Counted from the first letter of the stretch, positions 1-14,400 are shown. The stretch: 64,000 nucleotides of DNA from Maribacter forsetii DSM 18668 (GCF_000744105.1 NZ_JQLH01000001.1:186001-250000); one strand, 5' to 3'. Notes: generated by a model not told the origin, from the letters alone. A program made the numbers and translations.

Positions 1-90
1 AATGCTTTAATATCTTATTACTCTAAGCTAAACGACGCCTATGATGAGAAGATGTGGATTATGCGGGTCAATCAAGAACTGCTGGTTTAG
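1..90 (+). CDS. C-terminal end of an upstream gene (partial)
   Basis: Frame 1 is open from the first base of the window to a TAG at 88-90. It gives about 29 residues, ending in the short string MWIMRVNQELLV. A strong hairpin terminator begins 31 bases after the stop, which supports a real gene end. The fragment is too short and carries no motif I recognise, so the product is unknown. The start lies outside the window. Confidence 0.5.
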   Translation, partial: NALISYYSKLNDAYDEKMWIMRVNQELLV

Positions 91-120
91 AACGACTATA
101 GGTTAACATAACGATTATAC

Positions 121-160
121 AAAGCCCTTATCATCTTAGATGATAAGGGCTTTTTGTTTT
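121..160 (+). terminator. Intrinsic terminator
   Basis: A perfect 15-bp stem (121-135 pairing with 139-153) closes on a 3-base TTA loop and is followed by a T-rich run (to about 160). The stem begins with AAAGCCC. It follows the partial gene that stops at 90 and should end its transcript. Confidence 0.9.
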
Positions 161-576
161 AATAGATTGAGATTCATTTCCAAAATGAAATATTTAAAAA
201 CCAATCATTATATTTTAACTAGAAGTTTTAATTTCATTTCATGAAACTTTGAAATCAGACAAACTGGAAATGTTTTGACGGTCGGTTTATTAAAAATACC
301 GACATGTATTTATGAACTCTTATTTTTTATTCTAATTTCAAAGAGAGAAGATATTTTATGTTTCAATGCCATCACTCTGTATAATTATTAAGTCCTAAAT
401 ATGAGATAAAGATTGTTTTTAAGACCATTAATTTTAGGTGCTTTTCTTTAAACTAAGCAGGATAATATTACTAAGATGTAAATTCAAAATGCATTTTTTA
501 AAAGTGAATTTTTTCTCCCAAGTCAAGTGCATTTAATTGACCTTGGTTTTTAATGAGTGCTTTAAAATATCTTTCC
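161..576. other. Non-coding spacer, nothing recognised
   Basis: About 415 AT-rich bases lie between the terminator of the left-hand gene and the 3' end of the broken methyltransferase on the - strand. I see no credible reading frame, no tRNA fold, no tandem repeat and no inverted-repeat ends of a mobile element. Confidence 0.5.
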
Positions 577-1425
577 TTATTTTTCATGAATTTGTTTTTT
601 TACGGTTATCATCATATGCGGACTAAATGGCAAAATGTAGCTATCGTTTTCTGTAACTTGTAGAAGTTCAATTAATGTCTTTCTTTTTTTATCATTTCCT
701 ATGTTTGCAAAGAAGTCTTTATCAAGCCAAGCCATACCTTCAACCGCATATTTGTTTAAGTACGTTAAATCTTGCTGTAAAAATTCCTCTTTTAGTTGTT
801 CGGGTTTGTGATAATAGGCCTCGGCCAAAAGCCAAGGAAAATCATCTGGTGGATTGTGTATTCCTGTCGTCAATTTCAACTTGCACATTTCAAAGAAGGA
901 CCTTTTATGTATGAGACCTTTTAAGAGCCCAACTAAAGTTGATGCTGTATAATTGATAGCAAACCCTAAAATGATTTCGCCATTTTTTAAAACGCGCCTA
1001 GCTTATATAATGGTTGATTCTCGATCTTCTTTTCTCTGAAGATGATAAAGAGGCCCATGAAGTATGATGAGGTCTGCATAGTTAGTTGGGAAGTCTAATT
1101 TTCTAGACTCACCTAAATGAACCCAGAACTTGTTCTTTAATTTCTTAGCTCTGTTTTCTGCTAGTTGCAAATGTTTAGCAATGGGTTCTACTAAATGAAC
1201 GTCATGTCCTTTTTTGGCAAGCCACTCCGCATATTTTCCTGTACCGCCACCAACATCTATAATTTTTGACGATGTGGTAGAAAGGTATTTTTCAATAAGC
1301 GATTTTATTCTTTCAAACTCAAATACACCCATGCCTTTTTCCAGTCTGGTTTCTTTAGAAGCTTTGTTATAAAACACTTTTATATTTCCACTGATTAACT
1401 GTTTACTTTTCATATAATTCATCAT
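577..1425 (-). pseudogene. SAM-dependent methyltransferase interrupted by one in-frame stop codon
   Basis: Read on the - strand from 1425, this is a class I SAM-dependent methyltransferase of about 282 codons. The N-terminal part has motif I as VGGGTGKYAEWLA, an acidic residue after the second strand (VHLVEPIA) and the LHGPLYHL segment. A TAA at 1005-1003 interrupts it after ESTII. The 38 codons after that stop (ARRVLKNGEIILGFA...) are open and run straight, in the same frame, into the C-terminal part starting MCKLKLTTGIH, which ends at 577. There is no frameshift: one changed codon (GAA to TAA would fit) breaks an otherwise intact gene. The C-terminal piece has its own ATG at 888, but it would lack the SAM-binding core. 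The natural substrate is not evident. The start could be any of the Mets at 1425, 1422 or 1413. Confidence 0.85.
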
Positions 1426-1622
1426 AATAACATCACGTATCTAATTGCGAAAAACAATTTAAAATGTGACAGTTCAATCGATTTTTCTATCAATTGCCTT
1501 TGTTTAAAATTTGATTTAATAATGGAATGTGATTATCTGTGTACAACATGAATTCTGTGCAATGTGATCTCGATCATGGAGATAGCCTTTTAGGTAAGAC
1601 TCAGATATTATGTGTAATTAGT

Positions 1623-1796
1623 TTAACAGATTTTAAAGATAGAAAATATTCTATTGCAACATGGTGGTAGAGTTTTGTTTTGTGTTGATGATAGTCTTTG
1701 TAATAAATTTTTAGGACGTTTATGAGCCACTAACATTGCTCCTAGACACTTGGCAATAATTCGTCTGTTATTCTTTAGAGTTGCCTATATAGTTTA
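1623..1796 (-). other. Short open frame, possible coding remnant
   Basis: On the - strand, the frame between a TAG just above 1796 and a TAA at 1625-1623 is open for about 57 codons. It contains an ATG at 1736 that would give a 37-residue peptide (MLVAHKRPKNLLQRLSST...). The composition looks somewhat protein-like, with clustered basic residues and a PPCC motif. There is no visible promoter or terminator. It could be a decayed gene piece, a translated dispersed repeat, or chance. Confidence 0.15.
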
Positions 1797-2397
1797 AAAT
1801 ATACTTAGTGTTTGATATGGCTAATTCTACCGGATTAAAACCCAATAAGGAAGCTCTAATAACACATTTTTTGAAAGAATTTATTCTATGATCAAATGAA
1901 TTTTAAGTTTATAATAAACGAACTTTTACGAGGTTTTTTGTCAAAAACCTAATACTAAAAACCTATTGAAAGAGGGTTGATTTTATACTGTTTTGGACCT
2001 CAAAACCATCACTTTGTAACTGATAAAATATTAGAATCGTTTCTAAAAGAAAGGAACATTTATAGGTAGAATAGTACTATATTTTTAATGCAACTTACTA
2101 GTTTATAAGTCTAAAACTAAGGGTTTATTCGTAAGGTTTTTAGAACCAATTCTTTATCAAATTAACACAAAAGCAGAAATATTGAAGTAATGCTAGTATG
2201 TAGTTAATCGCTGAAATACACTCTTTTTTCAAAATCACAAACCCATTCTATTTGCTGTTTCACAACAGAAAACATCGTTGCTACAACAATAAATTCTTTA
2301 GCCAACTAGTATGGTTAATATTTGTTATTGGAGAATTCCGCGTGGAACAATGCGAAATTGATATCAAATGAATGGAAGCCTCCGACAATTTTACAAC
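1797..2397. other. Long leader region upstream of the adhesin gene
   Basis: About 600 AT-rich bases hold no convincing frame on either strand. The nearest approach to the Bacteroidota -7 box is TAATATTTG near 2313-2323, with three instead of two bases between TA and TTTG. If used, it would leave a leader of roughly 70-120 bases before the adhesin start. I see no terminator, tRNA or insertion-sequence end here. Confidence 0.4.
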
Positions 2398-2445
2398 ATG
2401 ACCAGACTGACTCAATTTTCAGATTTTACCAAACACATTTCTCCC

Positions 2446-5400
2446 ATGGGAAAACAGTACTCAAAATGTTTATTTTTCATTTTATTCTTGGCACTTGGTT
2501 TACAAACTGCGGTTGCTCAGGTTAAAAATGATTTTGATGTTCGTTACGAAGCAGATATTCGAGGAGAACTTACTTTTATTGCCAACAATATTGTTAATAG
2601 ACAGGTTGCTGAACGTACCGAGCGACAATGGGTTTTTAGAAATGGTAGATGGAGAAGAGAAAACGTTACTATACCAGCAGTTTCACCTAATGAGCCACTT
2701 AACGCTACCGGAAGTTCTTCAGATTATAATGATAATTACGACATGCAGTATATTGATGTCGATAATGATAACAGCACATTCAGTTCTAGTAGTGCTAACT
2801 TAGAAATACCGGATGTTGATTGTTCATTGGTGCGTTATGCAGGACTTTATTGGTCAGCCGTTTATGTAAATCCAGATAGAAGTAATATTGACGATATTAA
2901 ATTTAGAACTCCAGGAGGAACTTACCAAGATATTACTGCAGATGAAATAATTTTTGATGGTAATGGTGATGTAGATTTTGGTTATTATAGTCCCTATGCC
3001 GCATACAAAGATGTAACTTCTATTGTATCAGGACTGGCAAATCCTAATGGAGATTACTTTGTTGCAAACGTTAGGGCAAGTACAGGTAATAATATCTCAG
3101 GAGGTATTTCTGGTGGATGGAAAATGGTAATTGTATATGAAAACCCAAACTTGCCAGGCGATAAGTTTATTACCACTTTTGACGGTTATGCAGGTGTTAA
3201 ATCTGGAGAAAGTATTGATATTCCTGTAAATGGATTTACAACTCTACCAGCTCCTTTTCCAGTATATGCAAATATGGGTGTTGGGGCTTTAGAAGGTGAT
3301 AATAGAATTGGTGGTGATGCTTTACAAATTAATGCGAACGGATCTTTTACAACATTATCAAACGGACAAAACCCAGCCAATAATTTTTTTAATTCCAGTA
3401 TTACTCAGTTTGATGCTCAGTATACCAATAGAAACCCTAACAGTATAAATACACTAGGTTGGGATGTTGATCTTTTTGAAATACCCAATGGTGGTGCCAG
3501 TAATACCGTAATACCTAATGGATCTACTAGTGCCATTTTAAGAGCCAGTTCTTCACAAGACAAATATGATATTTTCTTTACTTCTTTTGATGTCGATATT
3601 ATTGCGCCAAACATTGTTTTGGAAAAAAGAGTACAAACCCCAGGTGGTGTTGACATTACAGGTCAAGGGGTAAACTTAGGTCAAACATTGGATTATGTTT
3701 TAACTTTTGAAAATATTGGTAACGATGACGGTGTTAACTATACTATTAGAGATGTATTACCAGTAAATGTTTCTCCACCAGATGGTCGTAGCTTTTTTAA
3801 TGATGCAGATTTTTCTTTTCCTGCACAAATATGTACGGGAACTCCAAGAACTTGTTATGAGATAACGTATACCTATGACCCTTCAAGTAGAGAAATAGTT
3901 TTTAATGTTCCAGATGTTTATGTTGAAGATGAGGATGGAGAATATTCCATTATTTTTAGAGTACAGGTAGCTGAAAACTGTTTTGATTTTATTGACGCAT
4001 GTTCTGACTTAATTGAAAATTTGGCCTATAGTTCATACCGAGGTGAAAATAATTCTGCACAAGTTACCGATGACCCTAGTGTTACCGATTTTAACTCTTG
4101 TGGATTTGTTGTTCCGGGAGCTACCAATTTCTTATTGGATGATTTGTCCGATTGTAATTTTCAAAGAACCATAGAACTTTGTGGTACAAGTACCATTTTA
4201 AATGCAGGTGATGGTTTTGATTCCTATGTATGGTATAGAGATACAAATAGTAACGGTGAAATTGATGCTAGCGATATTGAAATCAATGACGGTGATCCAG
4301 ATAATGACCCAAGTACACAAGTAGTAACACTTGTTGGTCAATATATAGTAGATAAAATTGTTGCCGATCCATGTAAAGGGTTTAAAGAAATTATAAATGT
4401 AGAGCCCTTTGGTTCGGGTAATTTACCAAACCCTGTTACGGAATACTTTAATGAAGTAAATGGTGATGCCGACCCTAGTAATGATATACCTGGCGAAATA
4501 GTTTTCTGTTCAGATGACAACTCTTTTTTACCTAAAATTTTCTTGTGCGGTATTAACGACACTCAACCATTGGCTGTTAATATTGTTGATGCACAAAGTG
4601 TTGCTTGGGAGATTTTGGATGAAGGTAGTTGCGGTGTAACTGTTGGTGAGGATTGTGCCAACAGAGCCCTTACTTGTTCTTGGACAGAAGTAGGTACCGG
4701 TAGTAATTATTTATTAAATGCACCGGGTGAATATAGGCTATCCGTAGTGTATCAAAATGGGTGTACTAGTAGTTTCTATTTCAAAAGTTTTCAGAACAAT
4801 TTAGATATAGATTTTAATAATAGGGATATTGTCTGTGATACTGATGGTAATATTACCATTACAAATATTGGAGCGGGTTATGGTTATCAATTGGTAGATA
4901 ATGACACTAATAATACAATTGTTCCTTTTAGTGCTAACAACGGTCCAAGTTTTGATTTTGCTTCTGGTGAGAACGGTTCTTATAGAGTTGAGGTTACTCA
5001 ATTAGATACAAACGGTGATCCAATTCAAGATGCATGTATTTTTTCTACTCCGGTTATAGGTATTAGAGAAAGAGCGGTAACATATGACGTAAGTGTAACT
5101 CCAGAGACGTGTTTCAACTTAGGTACCGTTACGCTACAGATTACAGATGCTGATTCTCCATATGATTTTGAAATAAGACTAGATGATGGCACTAACGGTG
5201 GATTGGGTACATTAGTAGATAGCCAAAATGGTCATGCAGATAATAACTATCCTTTTACAGATGTAAGTGCCGGTAATTATATCGCATATATTTCTACAGA
5301 TGATGGATGTTCTTATAGTGAAGCGGTTACTGTTTTAGATGAGAACGATTTAGAACTTACCGCTAGTGTAGACCAACATATTACTTGTGAAGATGGTATT

Positions 5401-8400
5401 ATTTCAATGAACGCTAGTGGTGGTAACCCAGATTACTCTTATGTAATTTGGAGCTATGTTGACGAGGGAGGAACTACGGTTACTTCTTATTCTGATTTTG
5501 CGGATATTCCTGCAACCAATTTCCAAACAGAGACTACATTCAATGTTTCTGGAGCTGGAGATTATGTTTTCTTGGTATTGGATAGAACAGGCTGTTATGT
5601 AGAATCAAATACGGTCTCTATAGAATATCACCCAACTGCAGATTTTGACCCAACTACTGTTACAGATGTACTTTGTTTTGGTGAAACTACCGGTAGAATT
5701 CAGTTTAATGTAACCAACCCTAATGGCTATACTTTAGATTTCGCATTATTTGATGATACTGATCAACCATTAGCTGATAACAGTACAGGCAGTTTTCCAA
5801 ACTTGGCAACAGGAGACTATAGAGTTGAAATTACCCAAACAAGAGGTACGGCAACTTGTATTTCAGAAGAAAGCTTTAGTATTGACGCACCAACGGCTGC
5901 AATTAGTGGTGATGCTATTTTGGTTCAAGATTATACCTGTTTACAAGAGGGTATTATTGAGGCACAAAATGTAATAGGAGGTACCGCACCATATTCATAC
6001 AGTATTGACGGTATTAACTTTGTTCCTGATACAACAGCAAACGCAAACCGCTTTGAAAACCTTACCGATGGTTCTTATACCATTACTATTAGAGATGCTA
6101 ATAACTGTACTTTTGTAACCAATCAAATTGTTATTGATAGACCAAATCCACCAACGGATTTAACTATTGTAGAATCCCAAATCACGTGTCCTACAGGAAC
6201 ATCTAATTTAACAGTAAACGCAATTAATGGTACAGCACCTTACATATATTCCATTACTGCACCTTCTGCCATTGTTCCAACAAGTACCTCAGGAAATGAG
6301 GCTGTCTTTGAAGATTTGTCTCCAGATACTTATACGGTTAGGATTACTGATGCGGATGGCTGTTTCTATGAAGAGAATTATACGATAAATGCGATTAACC
6401 CAATATCCGCTAGTGGGGAAACAACACAACCGATCAGTTGTTTTGGTGCTGAAGATGGTATTATTCGTTTTAATGTAAACTTCCAAGCGGGTCAAAACTT
6501 TACGTATACAATCACCGGTCCTACAGGTGTTGAAAGAACAGGTGGTACAGAAGCTGTTATCGATAATATCAACAACTTAGCTGCTGGTATTTATACCATA
6601 GACATTGTAGATACAGATACCAACTGTACTTATTCTTCTACACATGAATTGGAAGGTCCTGCTTCGGCGTTGACCATTTCTAACCTAACTGAAACACAAC
6701 CTAGTTGTATAACAGATGGTAGTGTTAGTGTAACCGCATCTGGCGGATGGGGTAGTTATGTTTATGCATTGAACAATCCAGATAATTCTGTATTTGGCTC
6801 TAATTCCACAGGTTCTTTTACAGGTTTAACTCAGTCTGGTACATATAACGGTACGGTAACAGATGCGAACAATTGTAGTATTCCTTTCACATTCGATTTG
6901 GACGCTGCGGAAGCTCCCGTTCTAGTAATAACACCTAATCAAGATTGTTTTGATGATGCCGTGTTATTGACCTTGACCGCAAGTGTTTCTTCTGGTGGTG
7001 ACGGTACTTTTGAATATAGTTTAAATGGCGGTCCTTTTAGTTCAAATAATGTGTTTTCAGATCTTTCAGCAGGAACATATACAGTTGAAGTAAGAGATGG
7101 TAATAATTGTACAGATGCGGAGAGTATTACTGTAAACCCGGCATTAACGTTAACGGCAAGCGCAAGTAACATTACTGCCTGCGGTACCGATACCGATATA
7201 AATATTTCTGCAGCCGGCGGAGATGGTAATTATGTGTATGCAGTAGTAAATGATGGGGCAACCCCAAATGCGGGTGACTTTGATCCGAGTTCTATTGTGA
7301 CAGTTACTGGTACAGGTGTATATGATGTATATGTAAGAGATAATAACGGTAATGCTGATTTCTGTGAATCTTCATATGAGATTACAATAGACCAAGATGA
7401 TGCATTAACATTATCTATTTCTAATACAGATATACTTTGTAGTGGAGAAAATCAATCTACTTTAACGATAGTTGCTTCTGGCGGTGAGGCACCTTATACG
7501 TATAGTATTAATAATGGGGCAAATTATCAAACTCCGAATACTTTTAATAACCTTGGTGCAGGTTCATACAACATTAGGGTAAGAGATGCTAACCTTTGTG
7601 AGGTAAATCAGATTTATAGCATATCAGAACCATTAAATTTATCTGCTTCGGCTGCAGTTGCGGCATTAGTAGAATGTAATCCATCTGATGGTGCTGAGGT
7701 ACGTATAACAAATGCTCAAGGTGGTACACAACCCTATATGTATAGTTTTGATGGCGGTAGTACATATGATACTAGTGCTATTGGCTACCTTTTAGCGGGA
7801 TCGCACACCGTGTATATTCAAGATGCGAACAATTGTACCTTTCCAATGGATATTACTATTGAGCAAGCACCTACACCACCAAACGTTGAATTAACGCCTA
7901 GCGTAGATTATTTATGTGATGGTACGGGTATTGTTACCATATCTGCAGATAACTCTAATTTAGAATATACTTATAGTATTGATGGAGTAGAAAACACACC
8001 AGCTAATTCTAATGTTTTTGATGCTGTAACTGTTGGTACGCATACAGTTTCTGTAGATTATATAAGTAGTACACCACCATCTGTTAGTACTTTATTACAA
8101 GAAAACTTTGGGTCTGGTGTAAATACGAGTATTTCTCAAATAGACCCTTTATATTGTTATGAGCCACAAGATGGTAGCGAAAGTCTTTGCGGATTTGGGA
8201 CGGATACACATATTCAAGATGGAGAATACTCTGTTACCAGTGTTATTTCAAACCCATACGGAAGCTGGTTAAGCCCTAATGATCACACAGGAATAGCTAA
8301 TGGTAGATTTTTAGCAATAAATGTTGGAGGCGCCGCTGGTGTTGGAGGTATTATCTATGCTAAAAGAGGAGTGGAAATTATTCCAAATAGAGATATTACC

Positions 8401-11400
8401 ATTTCACTTTATGCATTTAACTTGTTGCGTAATGGAACTTCGGGAGGTGACCCTACGATAGAAATAGAACTGGTAGATGCTGGGGGTAATGTAATTGCTA
8501 GTACAGCAACCGGAAATATTCCTAAAAATAATGGAATAAATGATTGGCAAAATTATAATGTAACTCTAGATCCAGGGTCTAATTCTAATTTAGATATTGT
8601 TATTAGAACAAATTCTGCAGTAGTTAATGGAAATGACATTGCCATTGATGATATTTCAGCAACACAAACTCCAGAACAGTGTTCGCAGACAGTTACTATA
8701 GATGTTACGGTAGAAGATGGTAATGCATTTGAAGCTAGTCTTCTTTCTTCTAAAGATTTAGATTGTACTGGTGATAATTCTGGTTCTATTACTTTTGAAG
8801 TGGATAATTATGGCGCAAGCGGATTTGAATATAGTTTAGATAATTTTGTGAATATTTTAGGTAGCACTACGGTATCGCCCCAAACAATACCTGGACTTGC
8901 TGCGGGAAGTTATAGAGTCTATGTTAGAGAGGTAGGAAGTTCTTTGCCAGGTTGTACTACATTTTTTGACCATACTATTGATGAACCAACATTAGTAGTT
9001 GCCAGTGCCGATCTTACCCAAGATTTTACATGTAATAATGGTGGTGCAGAAATTACAGCAAGTGCAACAGGTGGCACACCAGGGTATGAGTATCAATTAG
9101 AAGAAGATGCTCTTGGAGTGGTAACCCTATATCAAACAAGTGCTGTTTTTAACGGATTGCCGGCAGGTACATACAATGTTCGTGTTAGGGATGCCAATGG
9201 ATGTACTGATTTAACAGATACGCCTATTGTTGTAACAGATCCAGAAACACCAAATTTTACTTTACTAGAAACAAATTGTTATAGTGGTAGTAATGATGCT
9301 ACAATTACTGTAGATGTTACTGCTGGTAATGGAGATTACCAATTTAGAATTAATGGAGGGTCTTATGTAACTCCATCTCCAATAGATGGGACCACATATA
9401 CGTTCACGGGACTTTCAAATGGTACATACACTGTTGAAGTTACCGATGCTTATGGTTGTGATGCTCCTGCGCAAACAGTAACCATTGAACAAGAGGTTAC
9501 GGTAAGCGCTAGCGCAAGTACGATAACGGCATGTGGAACCGATAGCGAAATTAATATTACCGCTGCAGGTGGCGATGGAAACTACGTTTATGCAGTGGTT
9601 ACAGATGGAACAACACCAAATGCGGGCGATTATTCGGCTACGAATACGGTAACGGTTACAGGTGCTGGGGATTATGATGTTTATGTTTTGGATAACAATG
9701 GAGCAGCAGATGCATGTTCTGCCATGTATGACATCAATATTGATCAAGATGCTCCTGTAGCAGCAACACCAACAGTTGTTGATGTTACTTGTTTTGGTGG
9801 TAATAACGGTAGTATTTCTTTAGCCGCTAGTGGTGGTGAGGCTCCTTATACGTATAGTATTGATGGTGGTACTTTTGGTACGGTAAGCACATTTACTAAT
9901 CTTACTGCGGGAACTTATGATGTAAGAGTAAGAGACGTAAACGATTGTGAGCTTATCTTATCTGTTCCTGTTGATGAATTACCTGAAATAGTAGCGGAAA
10001 GTGCACAAACAGAAGATTATACTTGTAATCAATTAGCAGAGATCACCGTTGGTGGTGTTACCCCTACAGCTGGCGGTTCTGGTTCATATCAATATAGCTT
10101 AAATGGTGGTACTTGGACGACTGCTACCACGGGTGGTACGGTTTTCACAGGATTGACCGATGGGACATTTACCGTTCAAGTTAGAGATGCAAACAATATC
10201 GCTTGTGTAATAGACCTTCCTAGTATTATTATTGCTCCTTTACCAACAGCACCATCTTTAACGAGTAGTGTTGATTATAGCTGTGATGGAACAGGGATAA
10301 TTACCATTCTTCCAAATGATGCTTCATATACCTACAGCATTAATGGTAATACTCCTCAAACGAGTAATGTATTTAATAGCGTTGCAGTTGGTCAACATAC
10401 CGTAACCGTAGATTATGGTAGTGATTGTACAACAGATATTATTGTAGATGTTCAAGACGGTAATGCTTTTGAAGCTGCAATTCAGTCTTTTGAAGATTTG
10501 GACTGTAATGCAGATAATAGTGGTACAATTACTTTTGAAGTCGATAATTTTGGAGCTGGCGGTTATGAATATAGCTATGATAGTTCTTTTTCAACTATAG
10601 CAGGTAGCGATACGCTTGCAACGCATCAAATAACAGGTTTGGCTGCTGGTACTTATACTATTTATGTTAGAGATGTAGATAACCCTATTGCTGGGTGTAC
10701 GGTTCCTTTAACACAAACAATAACAGAACCCTCAGTACTTGTAGTTTCAAATACACCTGTTCAACCTACATGTGATGATGATGGTTCAGTAACAATTAAT
10801 GTAACTGGCGGTACTTCTGCATATTCTTATGTAATTGAATTGCCTGATGCTTCATCAACGCCTGCACAGAATTCAGGAATATTTACAGGTCTTGATCAAT
10901 TAGGTTTACATACAATTACGGTTACCGATGCTAATGGTTGTACTGAAACAGATACCTTTACATTGGTAGCTCCTGCTATTCCGGTTGCAAGTATTTTACC
11001 TAGTTCAGATGTATGTTTTGATTCTTCTGTATCAGGATCGGCGACTATAGAGGTAGGTGCAACTGGCGGAGTGGGACCATATTCTTATAGAATGGGTACG
11101 GGTACATTTACAACATCAAGCACCTTTACAAATCTAACTCCTGGTAGTTACACTTTTGAAATTAGAGATGCTAACGGTTGTACAGATACCGTAGCATTTG
11201 ATATTGAACCTCAACTAACCGCAACACTTACGTTAAATAAGGACTTAGATTGTACAGTATCACCAGATGCAACTATGGATTTACAGGTTGCTGGTGGTTA
11301 TGCACCTTATACGTATGAGTTAGATGTAAATAGCGGTGGTTATACCGCTTTTACCGGAACATTTCCATATGCCACTTCTACAGCAGGTACATATAGGTTT

Positions 11401-14400
11401 AGAGTAACAGATAATCAAGGTTGTACAGCTGTTTCTAATATAGTTACGGTTACACCAACAGTAAACCCTGTTGCAACGGAAACCGTTACCAACCCTACGT
11501 GTTTTGGAGACACCAATGGTATCGTTGAAATCAATGTGGATCCTAACTTTGGTTCATCGCCTTATGAAATTAGTTTTGACAGTAGTGCCTTTACAAGCCA
11601 ACGTGTATACACAGGTTTAGCTGCTGGTACTTATAATTATATAGTTAGAGATTCTAAAGAATGTACTTATAATGGCAGTGTAACTGTTGTTGACCCAGTA
11701 TTATTTGATGCAAATGTTGTTGCTACAGATGTTAGTTGTGGCGCTACTGGTGATATTCCTGGTAGTATTGATATTACAATAACTAGTGGTGGCGCACCTA
11801 ATTTTACCTACACTTTATATGACAATCTTAATAATGTTGTTCCTACGACAGGACCAAACCCCGTTGTAAATACGACAGCAACTACGGTAACTTTTGACGG
11901 ATTAGCTTTCGGAGACTATTATGTACGAGTATTAGATGCCAATGGTTGTGAATATTACGAAAATCCAGTAAGGGTTCTTTCTAACCCATACGTTGCAATT
12001 GAAACCTTAACACAAGCGGTGAGTTGTACAACTGGAGGAACTGTTGATTTATTAGCTAGTGGCGGTTCTGGTAATTACGATTTTACAATTTACACAACAG
12101 GTATTGCACCAGATTCTGAAGCAGCAGGAGCAAATTCTGACGAAGAGATAGCAACGTATACCGGGCTTACCCCTGGGCAGTCTTATGTTTTTCAAGTAAT
12201 AGATACGGATACTAACTGTTCTAGTTTCGTTGAAGTTGACATAGACCCGGTTTCTAACATAGATGTTGTGGCTGACCCAACGGTAACAGATGTTTCTTGT
12301 TTTGGAGACACCAACGGTTCTATTGCTTTCCAGTTTGAAGAGTATGACCCAAGTGTTACGGTAATTAATTATGAAATTAGAGAAAGTATTAGTAATACGC
12401 CATTAGGAGGTGCATATTCAGGTAGTGTTACAGGTCCACCAAGTCCTGGACCAACTCCTTTGGAAACAGTATCAAATATTCCTCCTGGAGATTATGTCTT
12501 ATTTTTCCAAGAAGCAACTACACCAGAATGTACAAATACATATGAATTTAGAATATTAGAGCCTAATCCGGTTACATTGACCTTGGCAGACCAAAATAAT
12601 GGGTATTGCTCGGAAGATGCTAATGTAACCGTAATTGCAGGCGGTGGAAATGGCTCTTATACGTATGCCTACGTTGAAAATGGTGTTTCTCCTGTTGCTG
12701 GTGATTATGTTACTAGTAACTATGCGGAATTAGACCCTTCGGTTAATACAGAGTGGGATATTTATGTGATGGACGGTAACGGTTGTTCTACGGCACTACC
12801 ATTGGATGTTACTATTGCAGATGACCCAACACCGGCTATTTCTGGTGTCGTAATCAACCAATGTACGGCAGATGAAGGTGACTTTATTATAGAAATTACT
12901 TTGGACGGAGAAGGTATTCAACCTTATACTTTGAGTATAAATAGCGGTTCTTACCAATCATCTACGTTGACTACTGCAGGCTCAACACATCAGTTTACAG
13001 ATTTAAGTTCTGGAAACTACACCGTTCAAGTTCGTGATTTTAACGGTTGTGGAAATGTAGAGACGATCGAAATTTTTGCGCCTACTTCTATTTCGGCAGA
13101 AGTTACTACCCAACCTTCATGTACGGAAGGAGATGGGGAAATAATAATTACGGCATATGGTGGATCTACATTCTATGAATATGAATTATTCGATAATGGC
13201 GGAGTTAGTGTAACTGGAAGCCCTCAACCTTCACCTATTTTTACAGGATTGGATTCAGGCATTTATACTGCTCATGTTTATGATACGGTTTTGGGTGGTT
13301 GTACTGCACAAACAGACGTAGAATTAGAGTTGGCTACTCCAGTATTATTTACAACGGATATTACCGATGTAACCTGTTTTGGAGCAACAGATGGGTCTAT
13401 AGTGGCCATTTTAGATGCATCTATGGATAATCCACCGTACGTTTATCAATTATTTATTGAAACCGCGCCTTCGGTGTTAACTCCTGCAAGTGCCCCTCAA
13501 ACAACGGGTACATTTACAAATTTAGCCGCAAATGATGATTACGTTGTTAGGGTAACTTCTGGTCGTGGTTGTGAATTAGAGGTAGATAGTCCTGTAGGTA
13601 CTCCGTTACAAATTGCAAATGTAAATGCAGATGTTGTTGAATTTGGTTGTACAGCCGGTAACAATTTAAACAATGCAACTATAACCGTAGATACGGCAGC
13701 AATTACAGGAGGTAGCAATACCTATTTAACTTACGAATTTATTGATAGCAGCTCTGCTGTTGTTCAGTATGGATCATCTAATGTTTTAACGGTTACCGAT
13801 AGAACGGGTGAAACGTATACCATCAATGTTTATGATGATAATGGATGTTCCGGTAACACTACGGCTACTGTGCTTCCGTATGACGAATTAACAGGAGCAA
13901 CGGCCGCTGTGACCAATACGGTTACATGTACGCCTGGTTTTGATGGCGAAATTACCCTAACAGCTACATCAACAGCTAGTGATGATACGAAATATGAATA
14001 TAGTATCGATAACGGTACAACTTACCTTTCTACCAATGTTTTTGGCGGATTGTCCGCTGGAAACCATAACTTCTTGATAAGACATACAGATACGGGTTGT
14101 ATTGTAACTGCTTCGGCTATAATTGAAGAGCCAAACACGTTTACTGTAGATGTTGTTAAAACTAGTGAAGTTATATGTTTTGGAACCAATACAGGTGAGG
14201 TAACTTTTGAACTGATCGATGCTACATATAATACAGGATTCGATTGGGAAATTTTCCGTACCGATAATACTTCTGTTCTTAGTGGTTCTGAAGCTGCGAA
14301 CGGTCCTACACCAATAATTAATTTAGGTGTTGGTGAATACTATGTTTCTATTTCACAAACCAACAATCCATTCTGTACCAATGTTGAATTTTTCAATATT

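Noticed and set aside
675..914. A + strand frame of 79 codons opposite the broken methyltransferase
   Set aside because: It lies fully within the antisense of a recognisable family and has no promoter or motif.
2313..2323. TAATATTTG as the adhesin promoter
   Set aside because: The spacing between TA and TTTG is three bases instead of two and no -33 element is evident; kept only as a remark.
9415..9747. A 110-codon frame on the - strand inside the adhesin gene
   Set aside because: Its composition is Ile/Cys/Asn-rich and mirrors the repeats of the adhesin on the other strand. It is a shadow of the repeated coding sequence.
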